From Cucumis sativus (taxonomy: Eukaryota > Streptophyta > Magnoliopsida > Cucurbitales > Cucurbitaceae): a stretch of 64,000 bases of DNA. Below are positions 10,932 through 25,155 of this stretch, piece by piece. Below the pieces are notes generated by a model. The model worked only from the letters and a program-made list of their open reading frames with translations, made no database searches and had not been told where the DNA came from. The stretch spans positions 22,214,272 to 22,278,271 of the forward strand of contig NC_026659.2 of assembly GCF_000004075.3 (NCBI RefSeq). The letters run 5' to 3'. Within the stretch, counting starts at the first letter, position 1. Each line of letters begins with the position of its first letter. The position numbers and the translations under genes are program-made.

Positions 10932-13900
10932 TGCCCAGACTAATACGAACCACCATGTCATCTGCCACTCTCTTCTCTTCCTCTCTTCCTCTTAAAAATC
11001 CTTCCTTCCCTTTCTCCTCCACCTCCTCCTCTACTCTCTTCAATGGACCACGCTTTCTCACTTCTCCCCTTCGCTCCCCTGCTCTTTCCCTCCGATGCTA
11101 CGCTTCTTCTTCTTCTTCTTCTTCTTCTGATCGAGTTCCTGTCTTGAATCCTGTTGTCGAAATGGACGGTAAGATATCGAGTCTCTCATTCCCCCACTTG
11201 TTTTTAATCAAATTTAATTGATTATGATTTTGGGTTTTTGTTTCTAAGTTATGGAACTGAACTCTGTTGTCAGCTTTAGTTTTATTGTTATGAAAATTGA
11301 ATTATTCAGATTCATGTGTTGTAAACTTGTTTTCTTCCATTTGGGTACTTGTTACAGCTTCGCTTTTTTGTTTTCTTTTTCTTACAATTTAGGTGATGAA
11401 ATGACGAGGATCATATGGACCATGATAAAAGAGAAAGTATGGTTACTTCGCATGGTTTTTTTTTCCTTCCCATTTTAATTTTTTAGTGAGTTGTTCTGAT
11501 GCTGATTTTTTTTTCATAACATTGTAGCTTATTTTCCCGTTCTTGGATTTGGATATAAAATATTTTGACTTGGGGATATTGAATCGGGACGCCACTGATG
11601 ACAGAGTTACCGTTGAGAGTGCAGAAGCCACTCTTAAGTATGTTATGCTGTTAGAATTTCAACTATTATATTTTGGCGATATTTTTATTTTGGATTCAAC
11701 ATTATTTATTTGTTTGTGTTAAATGGCATGGTCGTTCGAAAGTGTCAGGAAGCTGTTTAAACTATGAATTATGTATTTGTGGGTGGAAATTTGAGATGAG
11801 GAAGTAAACGAGATAGCTTGTAAGATTGCATTAGGAACATGGCTACTGGTTTTTGCTTGGTTGTTATACTTTGTAACTTGTTGATGTATTTTTTTAAAAT
11901 GAGGAAGGAAAATAATTAGTTAAGCTTACCGAAGAAAGTATCATTGATGTCAAGTCTAGAAAAGAAAATACCACTAAACCTCTGGTCAATCAATGGGGTT
12001 CCCATTTTTTCCATGGGAGGGTGTGAAGGAGGGTGGATGCTTCTATTTGGTCTGGTGGGAGGTGGTAATGAGACCAGTGGAATTTGGTGAGTTGGGCATA
12101 GACAACCTTAGACTTTGCTATAGGGCTGTTTTGGCTATATGGTTGTGGTGTTTTCCCTTGGAGCTTAATATTCTTTGACACAAGATTATATGGGCCTGAC
12201 TTTTAAATGGGTCTCCCTTAGGGGTTTGAGAGGCACATTCAGAAACCCTAGAAAAGCCATCTTTTTTTATGGTCATTTTTCTCCTGCTAATTTTGTTTAT
12301 TGCTTTGTTAGGGATGGATCAAACAATTGTTTTCTCTAGCTCTAAGGGTGAAAATCAGTTGGACAAACTAACACCGAAAACTAACCTATCAATTTTGGTT
12401 AGTTAGAGGTTGGTTGTTTTGAAATGCTTTATGAAATTGATGAAGATGGAGCAAGTTGAGTCGTCCTGGCTATCGATGAAGATGGAGATAAATAACATGA
12501 GAATGAGTAGATGGACAAAGTATAATTGCATGGAGGAGGTCAGATGCGTAGATAGATAGTACGCTGAGAGAGAATAAGATAAAGGGAGAAGAGAGAGAGA
12601 AGAAAAGATAGAAAAAGTGAGGAGAGAAAAAGGAAAGCTAGAGAGAACCTGAAACAAGTTAGATATTATATATTTTTAAAAATCTAATCAATACTGATGG
12701 TTTCTCAAAATTGTTTTTCATATTGCAAAGCCTAGTTGGTCAGTTGATGTCGGTTTGGTTGATTTTTGTCAGTCAGATTGGTTTTTTGTTGTTGGTGTGC
12801 ATCCCTTCGTGGCCTTTTATTCGTATTTGTTTAACTTTGGCTTTCTGCCCTCTCTCTTGGGTGGGGAAAGATTTGGATATGTCTGCTCTCCTTTCTCTTT
12901 TGGGTGAGGTCCATCTTCGACCAAGTAGTGAAAATATTTTTTGTTGGTTTCCCATTCCCTCCAAAGGGTTTCCTTGGTGCTCTTTTCTCCTCCTTTTGGG
13001 TACCCATAACACACACCTAGAAACCCTTTACTATCCTTGTTGTGGAAGGTTAGAATTTCTGGGAAGGTTAAGTTCTTTTGTCCAGTAAGCATTACATGGA
13101 AGAGTCAACATTATGGATTGCATTCGGACCTCTTTTGGCTTGGGTTGTAGTAGTGTATTCTTTATAGGGAGGGTATTGAGAACTTGAGTCATATTTTCTG
13201 GAGATGCAAGTTTGCATTCTCAATTTGGGATTCTTTTTTGAAGATATTTGGTTTGAATGGTTCAGTTACAATGATTGTTTTCTCATGATGGAGGTGGTCT
13301 TACTACATCCACTCTGTCGAGATAAGGGTTGTGTACTTTTTTTTTTATTTTAATTTTTATGGGACGTTTGGCCAGAGAGAAATGAACGAACTTTTAGAGG
13401 ATTAAGAGGCCATGGAAAGGGTGTTGACTGTTGCCAAGTTTAATGCCTTTCTTCAAGCATCTATTTGAAAATACTTCTCTAATTATTCTCTCGGTCACAT
13501 TATTTTGGATTGGAGCCCTTAATTTATTTATTTATCATTATTATGTTTAATCTTGTTAGGTTTTTGGGTGTTGCTTTGGATCCAATTATTGGGTGTTGTC
13601 TTTATAGGCTCCTTTTGTGTTCTTTTATTTATTTTCTATGAATGTTCGGTTTGTATGCGTAAATTACAGTCATGCACTATTTGATTTATTTTGGTCCTTC
13701 TAACCTTCTGAATGCAGGTACAATGTTGCTGTAAAATGTGCTACGATCACCCCAGGTTTGTCAGTTGTGTCCATTTTAATCTCTTATTTTACAATCACCA
13801 AATGATGGAAATAATTATCCGCTTTAACAATTTAATTGATATCTCTCGGTCTCTCTCATTTTTCAGATGAGGCCAGAGTCAAAGAGTTTGGACTTAAAGC

Positions 13901-16900
13901 TATGTGGAGAAGTCCCAATGGCACAATTAGGAACATTCTTAATGGTTTGTTTGGAAAATACGTTCTCTCTCTTATTTTCAAGGGAAAGCAGTGCAATTTT
14001 TAGGAAATTAAAGATGGTAAAACTTACACAATATGTGGAGGTTTATTAATAAAATTAGGTATTCCACTTTATCAAAGAGGCATCTTGGTTTTTGAAGCTT
14101 AAGAAATTGCTGGCGTCCTCAATTTGCTTCAGTTTTTTCCTTCTAATTTTGAAAAAGAAACAATGTAAGTGTATTGATTAATCACAAAAGCAATGCAACC
14201 TAGAGGCTTAGGGGTGAAAAGCTCCCTTCCCCAAAGAAAAACTAGTGAGAACTGCCTCCCAATCACTGAAAATTTGAGCAGGGCTAGAGTATAAACTTGC
14301 ATCTGTTAGGGGGCATTTCAATCAATTAATTATTATATGCAATTTGATTATGATATCACCTCTAAATCAATTATGAAATGCAATTTGATTTCTAAGTCCT
14401 TCGGGGCATTTCACCTCTAAATACTCTTAAGAAGATCAAGCTCTTTATGTGGACTTTGCTGCAAGATCTTCCAAAAGCTTAGAAAAGGTTTCCCCCAGGC
14501 TCTGTCCTAAGTCGTATGTGCTATGTGAAAAAAGCAATGAAGGATACAACTCATTTAAGTGTTGGACACAAGTGTTTGGTTCTTTCCTTATTCTATGATG
14601 ATTTTGTTTCCCCTAAAGTATTACAGTCGACACTACCTAGAAAGAGGGGGGAGAAAAAAGAAGGAAAAACTTATATTCTAACATGGATAAGATTTTGTAA
14701 TTGGTAATATTTTTTTAATGTCCTATAAAAAAGACTTCGAGCTTCATAATTATAATTACTTTTTTGTACAGGCACTGTTTTCCGAGAACCTATCTTATGT
14801 CAAAACATCCCAAGAATTGTTCCCGGTAATTTTCATTGTCTATCATTTTGTCTTGTATTTCACTATGGAACATAATATAATACTTGGTTAATACAGGTTG
14901 GAAGAAGCCCATATGTATTGGTAGGCATGCTTTTGGTGATCAATACCGTGCCACTGATACTGTCATCCCAGGGCCTGGAAAGCTTAAAATGGTGTTTGGT
15001 GAGATAATTTTCTTTTCTTCACTCATTCTCATGTATTGCTCTGGGCAACTGTTTTTTCATCCCCAAACCTTTTATTTTCTACCCTTATCTATTTTACTTT
15101 TTTGTTTCTATTCAGTTCCAGAAAATGGGGAGACACCAAGAGAGCTTGAGGTTTATGACTTCAAAGGATCAGGCATAGCACTTGCAATGTATAATGTTGA
15201 CGAGGTTGGTTTTTTATTTGTTTCTTCTAACTTGTTCAGTTTTTGAAATACATATATGACCCTAAAAAATTTTAACACGTTCCTTTGCAATCTGCAGTCC
15301 ATTCAAGCATTTGCAGAGTCTTCGATGTCACTGGCATTTGAGAAAAAGTGGCCCCTGTATTTGAGCACAAAAAATACAATTCTCAAGAAATATGATGGCA
15401 GGTAATCCTTACTTCGTTCCTTGTGATTAGTTGCTTGTGCTGTTGATACCTGCTTTCAGTATCCTAGTAATTGACTAAGTGATATTTTGTTTTAATACTC
15501 GGCTGCAGGTTTAAGGATATATTTCAAAAAGTGTATGAGGAGAAGTGGAAGCAGAAGTTTGAAGAAAATTCAATATGGTTCGTTATATTTAAATATTTGG
15601 TTCTCTATAGTTCTGCCTAACTATTGCCTATAGCTGAATATATTTATATTTGGTATTTAGGTACGAACATCGGCTTATTGATGACATGGTAGCCTATGCT
15701 GTAAAAAGTGAAGGTGGATACGTTTGGGCTTGCAAAAATTATGATGGGGACGTTCAGAGTGATTTACTTGCACAAGGTGCTGCTATCAACTTTTCTAATT
15801 GCCTGGATTCCATTAATATTACATGCATTTATAATTTTTTAACATTAACTACGTTTATTAAGTCTCTTTTATCTTCTGTATTATGTATTATACCTCATTT
15901 TCATTCTTAATGTTTTGCATCAATCAGAGAATGCAAGTAGACATTAACATTGCATATTTGTTGTTGATACAAATGATCTCTGTTGTTTTTTATATTGGTT
16001 GCATCGAATCTGAATGTGTATTTTCCATTGGCAGGATTTGGTTCTTTGGGGCTAATGACTTCTGTGCTGGTCAGTACTTGAGAATATGAAGTGTATGTAC
16101 CATTGCCATGGATCCATTTCCTTAACAAGTGTCTTAAAAATTGAGATTTATTGCAGTTGTCATCTGATGGGAAGACGTTGGAAGCTGAGGCCGCTCATGG
16201 CACTGTCACACGACATTACCGATTACATCAAAAGGGACAGGAAACCAGTACAAATAGTATTGCTTCTATTTTTGCATGGACACGGGGCCTTGAGCATAGG
16301 TATCGTACTAAGTTTTATCTTTGGCCTGATGATTCTTAAGGTGTCGTAGTAGTACTGCTATGTAAATTTTTCCTTTCAGGGTCTTTAGACTGTTTGATAC
16401 TCCAATGTAGTTTACTTCCGGGTCTAAAGTTCTTGATGTAAAAAATGAAGTTCTACCTTCACTAGAGGCACCAAAACCAACCATCTGTTCACTACAAACT
16501 AAACTCTGCTGCAACTTTATGGTTTGATCGTATTCAGATATTGTAACGGGGCTTTGTTAAGTAGTGAACCAAGTAGAAACTGAATTTTTTTATGTACTTA
16601 AATTTCTTCAGGGCCAAATTAGATCAAAACCACAGGCTACTGGATTTTGTTCAGAAATTGGAGGCTTCGTGCATTGAGACAGTGGAATCCGGGAAAATGA
16701 CAAAGGATCTTGCCCTGCTGATACACGGACCGAAGTAAAAGTTTAAGCATTTCATCTCATTAACTACTTTAACATTTCAAGTTCAGAATTATTTAGATGT
16801 GATTTATGCAGGGTATCAAGGGAGTTTTACTTGAACACTGAGGAGTTCATCGATGCCGTAGCACACAATCTGGTGGTGAAACTCCAACGTCCTCCTGTAA

Positions 16901-16911
16901 CAGCTAACTAA
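10928..16911 (+). CDS. ICDH: NADP-dependent isocitrate dehydrogenase, chloroplast/mitochondrial isoform, 15 exons, 481 aa
   Basis: Oxidative decarboxylation of isocitrate to 2-oxoglutarate with NADP, supplying 2-oxoglutarate for ammonium assimilation and NADPH for redox defence. Exons: 10928-11168, 11393-11436, 11528-11637, 13718-13755, 13867-13944, 14772-14825, 14897-14998, 15116-15204, 15298-15401, 15509-15577, 15661-15776, 16035-16069, 16157-16299, 16612-16734, 16812-16911. Residues 1 to about 70 form a Ser-rich, acid-poor transit peptide including nine serines encoded by a TTC/TCT microsatellite. The mature enzyme shows VEMDGDEMTR, the isocitrate loop [10 protein letters not shown], the family signature [20 protein letters not shown] with acidic metal ligands near 318, 340 and 344, and the NADP motif [10 protein letters not shown] (373-382). 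There is no C-terminal SKL-like tripeptide, so peroxisomal import is not indicated. Start: ATG 10928, or more likely the in-frame ATG 10955, which has a strong ACCACCATG context and gives 472 aa. Intron 3 (11638-13717) hosts a LINE remnant. Confidence 0.95.
11104..11127 (+). repeat. (TTC)8 microsatellite inside the transit peptide
   Basis: Eight uninterrupted TTC units lie in exon 1 of the isocitrate dehydrogenase gene and are read in the TCT frame as a serine run. Length changes by whole units would keep the frame and only lengthen or shorten the transit peptide. Confidence 0.9.
11990..13530 (+). mobile_element. degenerate LINE (non-LTR) 3' fragment in ICDH intron 3
   Basis: Translated pieces, in several frames and interrupted by stops, follow the order of the C-terminal part of plant L1-type reverse transcriptase ORFs. 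A fragment near 12090-12170 resembles the NLRLRNRALLAKWLWRF block. A GTFRNP block follows near 12230, then a zf-RVT-like ALHGRVN block near 13090, a [13 protein letters not shown] block near 13310 and a [11 protein letters not shown] block near 13370. The order is collinear with the host gene. About 12355-12780 does not fit and includes GA-rich DNA, probably a nested insertion. No target duplication was found. The fragment is not functional. Confidence 0.65.
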
Positions 16912-17170
16912 ATGGCTTGTTATTAGAGATGGAAATTTGGTTTCCAGGTGAGATGATTCTTTACCTCCTCTTTTACAGAAGCAAAAGTTGGTCTTGTGAT
17001 TGCCGGTTACATTTTCGCAAAATTGTTTTATCTTTACAGTTTACTCTGAACAATTCAGTTTTGCCTGATATTGATTTCAAACTATTTGTAGAATGTCGAA
17101 AATTATTAGTTACATTTAGCTGTGAATTCGTTGGTGGTTTGATGGTGTGATAGTTCATGGTGTTATTAGA

Positions 17171-17516
17171 TTAAAATGTTGGGCAAATTGCAAAAACCAT
17201 GACTAAAGAGTGTGGTGGTAGTTGCAATCACATCCTCAAATTGTCAATCGTACAAATTGAGCCTTCAAACTCATACAAATGCAAAAATTGGACCCTTACA
17301 CTTACACATTACAATAATTGTAGAAATTGTAGGTCTCTAGATGATATAAATTGAACCTTCAAACTTGTAGCGTTGTTACGGTTGCTACAATTATGTAAGC
17401 TTGAGAGTCCGTTGTATAAATTTAAAGGTTCAATTCTTATAATTTAAGGTTTGAGGGAATATTAGCAACTAGCCATCATTCTTTTAGGCTGTTTTTGCAA
17501 TTTGTCTTAAAATGTT
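17171..17516. mobile_element. 326-bp MITE with 10-bp target duplication (Mutator-like)
   Basis: The body is 17181-17506. Its ends are inverted: the left begins GGGCAAATTGCAAAAAC and the right, reverse complemented, begins GACAAATTGCAAAAAC. The direct repeat TTAAAATGTT flanks it at 17171-17180 and 17507-17516. A 9-10 bp target duplication with short terminal inverted repeats fits a nonautonomous Mutator-like element. There is no coding capacity. It lies about 260 bp after the ICDH stop codon. Confidence 0.75.
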
Positions 17517-17554
17517 TGATAAACTAAATTCGATATTTAGCTGAAGAAAATTGT

Positions 17555-17710
17555 TTTAAATGATAAAATTTTTAAAAATATTTACAAATATAGCAAAATA
17601 TCATGATAGACCAAGATAAACTAGTATCTCCATCTTGATAGATACTATTAGTCGTCTCTCATGGTTCATTGTAGATAGATTGTGATAATTTGATATATTT
17701 TGTAAATATT
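17555..17710. repeat. palindromic MITE-like copy, AATATAGCAAAAT family
   Basis: The left arm ATTTACAAATATAGCAAAATATC pairs imperfectly with the right-arm segment around GATATATTTTGTAAATATT. The interior has GATAGA motifs (TGATAGACCAAGATAAAC, TTGATAGATACTATTAG). Similar palindromes occur at 33515-33705, 34690-34855, 58805-58985 and 61555-61735, so this is a dispersed short family. Confidence 0.55.
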
Positions 17711-20316
17711 TGGTTCACGTTCCTATGTTTGAAAATATATATATATATATATTTTATTCTTTTATCATCGTCACCATCATCAATTATAGCCTTTCTTCTT
17801 TCATCTCCAATTGGGGAGCTCTATTGTAATCCACCAGTAGGTTCAAAGTTTTTACTCCTTTATTTTATCATCAATCAGTGGATCTGTTATTCTATTAAAA
17901 AGAAAGATATAAGTCATGAGCATGTTTTGAAATAATTTGATCAAATCTTAAACTAGGAGGAAAATATGCTAAACATAAGATGCATACATACAGGGGTCAC
18001 TGAATCTTTTATCTGTGAGACCCTCCTCAACAGCCTACTCTCTCCTTGCAGGTCCTTTGCCTATTTGTCCACACACGAGTCGCAACATTTATTTTGTAGG
18101 AATGCTCAATATCACGAGGTGAGTGTTAAACTAGTTTCTCATACGTCTTATAGGCATCCAATGTCCATACAAGGAGGAGCATTTGATTCATGCTCGATTT
18201 TGAATACCTGTGTTTCAAGCATGGCTACAAACCACATTTTTGGTTGGATTTCTTTTTCACGAATACTCTCCTGCATCAATTTTGGTCATGTCAACTCTCA
18301 TTTTTATACTCCAATAATAATTTGAAGGAAATTGATGTAATGTATGAACTGTCATATTTATATTGAATAAAATTGATGAAGTCGTATCACATTTCAATCT
18401 GCATTATTTGATATTTTCAAGGTTACAGTAAATTCAGGTATGAAACTTTATGAAGTTATATTGATATTTGAAACGAAACCTTTTTTGAGCTATGCTTTCT
18501 TTTTTTCATGATGTTTGAACTAGATATACCAACAACTTGACCTCCATTTACACAAAAATAAATAAATAAATAATGAGGATAGATGAATGTATGTATATGA
18601 ATTAGCCTGCATGAAGAAAATGTAAGCAATGTTGATTTTGTTACCAACTTTATATTCAATAACGTGTGAAGATTTGTCTTTTAATGGGATAGAAAGGAAT
18701 AGTTTGTGTTAATTCATGTTTTAGAATTAAAAAGTAATAGTGAAGGCATTACAGTTCCGATGTTTGAACTTAGACAGAAATAATTAAATTTAATATGAAG
18801 GGGTTTATGAGTCAAATATTGCATTTAGATTTTCTTATAATATTATAATTTTTCTAGAAAACACGTTTGGATTCTTTTAAATAAGAAAAATGTGAATGGA
18901 GCGATTGAATTCAATTAAATAATAAGATCCTATTGTATAGTTTAATGTTTGATTGTGAATTTTGAAACTTTGAAGAAAATAGAAAATGAATGACAAAGTC
19001 AAATTAATTTGAAGTGTTCTACTTGGGTGTGCCAGTCGTATCTTTTCTTTTTTCTCTTTTTATTCCTAATAGAATATTAAATATATCTTAAAAAGTAGGA
19101 AACAATTCAATTAATTAATCGATTCTGAAATGTTTATTATTTTACACAATAATAGTCTTAAGGTACGTATGGCAGTGTTTGAAACTATGTTTTTGAAATG
19201 CATAGATATTATATAATCGCCTATGGGTTTACTTTGTAATATTAGTTGATAGGGGGCAACCTAATACTGATAGATTCATGAATAACATCCTTATGTGGAT
19301 GACATATGAATAACATCTCTTCTCTCTTGATCTTTCTTCCATGGTTTTCTCATTATTCGTCGACCTAATCTACAATGTGTAACAAGCAAATGATTGTTTC
19401 AAGTCAAATGCATTTGATTTTTTAGTTAGAAATTTTATACATGCAGTACTATATAATAACACACTAATTTTCCTTTTCTGCAAAAACACCGAACTCGAAG
19501 TGTTTAAAATAAAGAAAATTGTATTAGATGACAAATATATTTTTTTAAAAAGAGCAGTTCATAATACTTTTTTTTTACATATTGCAATTATGATAAATAT
19601 GGCAATAAAAGGTTATTAGAGCGTTATCTATTATAATAAAAAGAAAAGATTTTTTTACTATTTTTACAAACGCCTCTTAAAATAAAGTATTATTTAATAT
19701 ATATGATAATCTAACTCTTCAAAATTAATATTAAAATACAAAATTGATAATATAGAGATAGCACGTGTCCTCGTTGGTCCTTATATAAGTCCACCGCTAA
19801 GTAGAAAGCTAGGTGGTGGGGATTTTATAAAATTCAATAACTTGAAAAAAATATATAAACCTAAATAGCTTGAGTTTGGTTGAAGTAAATGAAAATCTTA
19901 TAAGTTTATTTAAAATATAAGATTATCTAAAATGAATAAAACTTAGTTGTTAATCTGAATTCAATGTATGGAAATAATTAAATTATAATATGAACTAGAA
20001 CAAAATTTTTAAATAAATATCAAATAGTTTGAGTAAAACTATTTAATATTTAGATTTTAAAAACAATGATAACTAAAATAATGAAATTAAATGTAAATAA
20101 TGGTTGAACCCAAAACCCAATTCAAATTGTGTATATTCGTTTCACATTCATACCATCTTCTAAACACAAAAGAAAAACTAAAAGAAGTTAAGAAAAAAAG
20201 ATTTTGAACGGAATATAAAATAAAAGGAGAAGAAAAAATAAGGTTTCCCTACCAATTGGCAATTGCATCCAAACGGTTCAACGTGACATATTAAAAATAG
20301 TTCTCCACACCATCTA
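17711..20316. other. intergenic DNA between ICDH and glutaredoxin
   Basis: Mostly AT-rich. It includes a short AT microsatellite near 17740 and a less AT-rich 119-codon open frame at 17966-18325 with no recognisable family. A CACGTG G-box at 19762-19767 is followed within about 20 bp by TATATAA (near 19783), but no gene follows it directly. Nothing else is supportable. Confidence 0.5.
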
Positions 20317-20344
20317 CACGTGCCGTCTCTTATGTATATATATA
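20317..20344 (+). promoter_or_regulatory. G-box and TATA box of the glutaredoxin gene
   Basis: ACACGTGCC with the core CACGTG at 20317-20322 is a G-box/ABRE-like site. It stands just upstream of TATATATAGCC (about 20335-20344). The ATG is at 20453, so a 5' UTR of roughly 80 nt is expected. bZIP or bHLH control by light or ABA is plausible but inferred. Confidence 0.55.
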
Positions 20345-20452
20345 GCCTCTTCATTTTTCATTTCCAATTTGAGTTTCTTCCTTTCATCTCTTTCTCATTT
20401 CATCGTTAGGGTTTTCTAATCGAGGAAAAAAAGTAAATTAATTAACTCCATC

Positions 20453-21941
<1,489 letters not shown>

Positions 21942-24870
21942 AGGAGGAGTGTGAGTATGCTATTACATAGGGTACAAATAGATAAATAAACCTAACTTTC
22001 TACTACTTGTGTTTTCTTTCTCTGCTGTTTTCATTTCTAATGAAAAAAGAAAGTGCTTTCAAAGTGGATTGTAGAAATAACTGGAAGGAACCTATGCTTC
22101 CTTTGGATCTAATGATAAATTTATGGGGCTTCCTTTGAACCTGTTTGGATCACATCGATTGTTTGGTTGGTTTTGTTTCATATATGTATATTGAATATTC
22201 AAGATTTAAATGTCTGGACTCTAAGAGTTATAAATGTCTGGACTCTAGAGTTATTAATGTATGCGTGTATATGTCTATCTCGATCTATCAATTTACAAAA
22301 TATTTTAGTTAGTTTTTTTTTTTTTATTTGAAAATAATTGGAGTTTTAAGGAATTGTTCATTGTTAGTCAAACTGTAATCGTGGTTTAATTAGACAACAA
22401 CACATGTCAATGTGGGTACATATTTGATATTTGTGTATTATTGTAAATTATTTATTATAAATAGATACTTATCTTATTAATAATAAAAGAACAATTCAAT
22501 TGAAAATAAAATAAAATTTGATTTGAATTCAAAAATAAATAAAATTTTCATCAATTATGATTTGACATGTGGAATATAACTTATTCTAATTAAAATAAGA
22601 GGCTTTGTACCATTTCAACCTCCATAACTCCCTCTATAACATCCATTTGTCTTTATTCAATCGATTTTACAATTCTATTATAAAGATTAAAACGTGATAT
22701 TCGATTTTCTTTCCTTTTAGAAAAGTATTAAAATTTTAGTTTTAGTTTACAGTAAAATTTAAGAAAGATTTAGACCATTTAGACCATTTCATATAAATAA
22801 TTATTTGGTTTTTATTTTTGTTTCTTTTATAAAAAAATTAGCTAAAATTTAGCTTATGTACTAAAAAAAAGAATAAGTTGAAATTTGAAGAAAAATATAA
22901 TTTTTAAAAATTTGTTGTTGTTATTATTATTATTTTAATTTTGGTTAATAATTTTATTTTCAAACATGTAATTAACTAATAATTTTTATTTATCTTTTAA
23001 AATTAAAATTAAGTTGATAAACATACCTAAGCTATGAATCAAAATTTGAGAAACTACCAAAAAAGAGGAAAAATCAAAGGTTTGTTTTCATTTTTAAAAT
23101 TATTTTGGAAAATAAGCATTAAATTTAATAAATATTATAAAAAATAGAAAACAAAGAATCACAGAATTAAGACTATTTTTCTAAGCACAACTTCATTCTT
23201 TTAAGCACCATAAAACTTAAAGATCTAGAGGAATATTTTTCTAAAAAAAAATTAGTAATTTTTTAAGGTTGAAATTACTTTCTAATATGATTTATTTAAA
23301 TAAATATGTTAAATTTGTTTATTTAACCTACACTATAATATTATATATATATATATATATATCACGACATTACTATATAACACTATCTATCATAATCTTT
23401 CTAAAAAATACATATTATTTTTGGATCAAAATTAATTATTTTGATTTAATTTTAAATATTATTTACTTTGTTAAGTTCAATTGAGCCTAAAATTAAGTTT
23501 AATTGAGACCAAAATCTAAAATGATTCAAATATATGTAGATTCAAATATATGTAGTTGAGTCACTCTATGAAACCCACCAGAGAACTCTATAGATAGAAG
23601 AGTTATGATCAGTAAAGCCAATTTTTGACTCTAAAAGATAGACACAATTCTCACAAGAGCTAGAAGATTGGTCGATAAATATTACGTGCTCCGCTTCTTC
23701 AAATGGATGCTAGAGAGAATCAGAGATGATCAAATTCTAAAGATCAAACCACCTCAAATCAACAAAAATACAACATTAACACTAGTTCAACTCCACGAAT
23801 TAAATTTTTTCGAAAATCTTTTAACATATATGCTCACCATCACAACACTGGTTAATAACAATACTATGGCCATCCATAAATCAATCCTCCATCCAAACAG
23901 CCACCAAATTATATGTTTGGAGCTGTCTCTTAATAATTTTTATTTTTTTTGGTAAAAGAGGTGTCCCTCGTCCAATAATGATAGTAGTGTTTAGGTAGGA
24001 TAGGGTTGAGCTTATCCCATTGTGATAGCAACACATATAATTTTATTAGACCCATTCATGTCATATGGACACATGAAACAATTTGATTGGACTATCTCCA
24101 CCAAACCTTTCATTGTGACATAAATTGACCCAATCAAATACACATAAATTTATGGGTACCTTCACACAAAGGCCACAGTGTAGACTCTAATTTGATTAGA
24201 TTGACTTTAATGTCTTCAATTTTTTTATGGGATGTTCACACACAAATTCACTTATGTCATCAAATTTGATGTGATTGGTTTGGAAACATATTTAAAAAAC
24301 ATTTATTCATGATTTCGACGTTAAGGTTTAAAGAAAACACTCCCGTTCAGTTTGCTAACACAATATTAGGGTCTAATCATACGGTTGCTTATAGAGATTT
24401 CATACTTAGGAGTTTCAAAATTTTGACATAACATCTTGACAAACCGAATTGGATCGAACCAAATCAAGTAGTTCAATTCCTTTTTAAACTATGAAATAAT
24501 CACCAACATGGTTGATGTCTATGTTAGTAAACTTTGCATGATTCACCATTGGAGGGCTAGAATGAGAACCAATTAATTGTTCTCATGAACTTCTTCGATG
24601 AAGGGATTTTGGACCTCTACTCGGCGTCGAAACATCATCCGCTTCTTGCATGCGGACGATAAACTTGAAATATCACTATAATTTTAAGCTTTAACGTTGG
24701 TTTACTTATACCCGGGTCTCAAGTCCACTCTTTTCAAAACTCATTTTCTTCGAACTTGTTAAAACTTTTTTATATTTTTAGGACCAATAATGTTTTATTT
24801 CCTATAGTCTTTTAACCTTATCATATTTGATATGACAAGGAATATTAAGTAATGAAGTAACCGTTACTCA
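21942..24870. other. intergenic DNA downstream of the glutaredoxin gene
   Basis: The first 250 bp are probable 3' UTR and flank. A 24-bp tandem pair (AAATGTCTGGACTCT...) lies at about 22207-22255, and a TA microsatellite at about 23340-23361. A pair of GATTCAAATATATGTA units lies near 23523-23556. The region 23560-24400 is less AT-rich but has no coding pattern I recognise. Confidence 0.5.
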
Positions 24871-24874
24871 AAGT

Positions 24875-25155
24875 GTTGTATGCCATATATGTTCGATATA
24901 CAATGTATTCCATATATCATTTTGTATACTTACTATGTAGCTTTATTATGTGTGAATGTGGGACGGATAACAAGATTTATGTTTTTATGTTATATATTCA
25001 AGATACAATGATATTTCATATATTTCTTTTGTACATTTACAGTATTGATCTAATATGTATAAATCAAGGCTCGAAACAAATGAGAGATATTGCTCTGTTT
25101 TATGTTCAACATACTTTGATATGTTCCTTTGTATATATTCTACGTGTAATATTTG
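24875..25155. repeat. degenerate tandem array of about 110-bp units
   Basis: Three diverged units follow one another. Each has an ATACAATG or equivalent core, then CATATAT, TTTTGTA and TATGT blocks in the same order; the third is shorter. The open frame across it is a by-product of the repeat. Confidence 0.45.

Noticed and set aside
12773..13092. Overlapping minus-strand open frames of 60-90 codons
   Set aside because: They are antisense shadows of the LINE remnant in ICDH intron 3.
14140..14500. Possible repeat in ICDH intron 5
   Set aside because: It feels repeat-like (AAAGAAACAATG near its start) but no ends, coding trace or second copy in the window could be shown.
17966..18325. 119-codon open frame between ICDH and glutaredoxin
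   Set aside because: Less AT-rich than its surroundings, but no family, splice pattern or codon character was recognised on either strand.
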